From Tetradesmus obliquus (taxonomy: Eukaryota > Chlorophyta > Chlorophyceae > Sphaeropleales > Scenedesmaceae): a DNA stretch of 64,000 nucleotides. The notes under the pieces are model-generated. The model worked only from the letters and a program-made list of their open reading frames with translations. It ran no database searches and was not told where the DNA came from. How positions within the stretch are numbered: the stretch's first letter is position 1; each line of letters begins with the position of its first letter. The translations under genes were made by a program, and so were the position numbers. The stretch covers positions 5,428,501 through 5,492,500 of the forward strand of contig CP126192.1 of the NCBI GenBank assembly GCA_030272155.1. Reading direction: 5' to 3'. Shown here one piece after another: positions 63,888 through 64,000 of the stretch.

Positions 63888-64000
63888 CTACGTCTTAACA
63901 TGCGGCGTCTTAAAATGCTCGCCCTGCTGCACTTGCTGCTCCCCGGCCTGCCGCTGCTGCCTCGTCAGCTGCGCCATGCACTCCTGCTGCCTGCGCATGT
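63888..64000 (-). CDS. Possible C-terminal exon of a gene entering from the right
   Basis: Open minus-strand frame from the window edge to a TAG at 63890-63888. It reads MRRQQECMAQLTRQQRQAGE then QQVQQGEHFKTPHVKT, a polar, charged, probably helical tail. Without the upstream exons it cannot be assigned and may be chance. Confidence 0.25.
   Translation of the reverse strand, partial: MRRQQECMAQLTRQQRQAGEQQVQQGEHFKTPHVKT

Overview
The window is nuclear DNA of a green alga, very probably a chlorophycean. The genes have many short exons with GT-AG introns, TGTAA appears as the likely poly(A) signal, and CAG/CTG triplet arrays are everywhere. The best lineage marker is ASA7, a mitochondrial ATP synthase peripheral-stalk subunit known only from chlorophycean algae. 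Every exon model below was read by eye. I accepted models where splice phases closed and the joined protein matched a family I know.

Layout, left to right: BTL-type mitochondrial carrier (-, runs off the left edge); plastid-type NT5C-like HAD nucleotidase (-, 3.7-5.5 kb); HPF/S30EA ribosome-hibernation domain protein (+, 5.9-7.5 kb); PIG-Y of the GPI-GlcNAc transferase (-, 9.4-9.8 kb); TTC27 (+, 10.2-15.7 kb); cationic amino acid transporter (-, 18.0-24.5 kb); leucine-rich-repeat protein with a long disordered tail (-, 26.2-30.6 kb); ASA7 (-, 31.7-34.2 kb); an unrecognised gene (+, 34.5-36.0 kb); bacterial-like P2-type cation ATPase (+, 37.4-45.4 kb); a giant cysteine-rich modular protein ending in an Asp-box domain (-, 49.2-62.7 kb, 5' end not found). 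A possible 3' exon of another minus-strand gene lies at the right edge. I found no tRNA, rRNA, CRISPR array or recognisable transposon or virus-derived element.

The genes are housekeeping and transport genes, not a pathway cluster. Three pairs are divergent over short gaps and may share promoters: NT5C-like/HPF, PIGY/TTC27 and ASA7/unknown gene.

The most unusual feature is structural. Introns of the transporter, the ATPase and TTC27 contain decayed partial copies of the adjoining exon, each spanning the exon-intron junction and often retaining the splice site. The last exon of the transporter is followed by tandem copies that keep the reading frame. Introns also tend to end in (CTG)nCAG, so triplet arrays appear to serve as 3' splice-site tracts. 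Together these suggest that introns here grow by local duplication of exon junctions plus triplet expansion. Other items worth checking are a four-hairpin cluster at 36.63-36.73 kb, a 92-residue acidic insertion in the ATPase P domain, and the phase-1 exon architecture of the giant Cys-rich gene.
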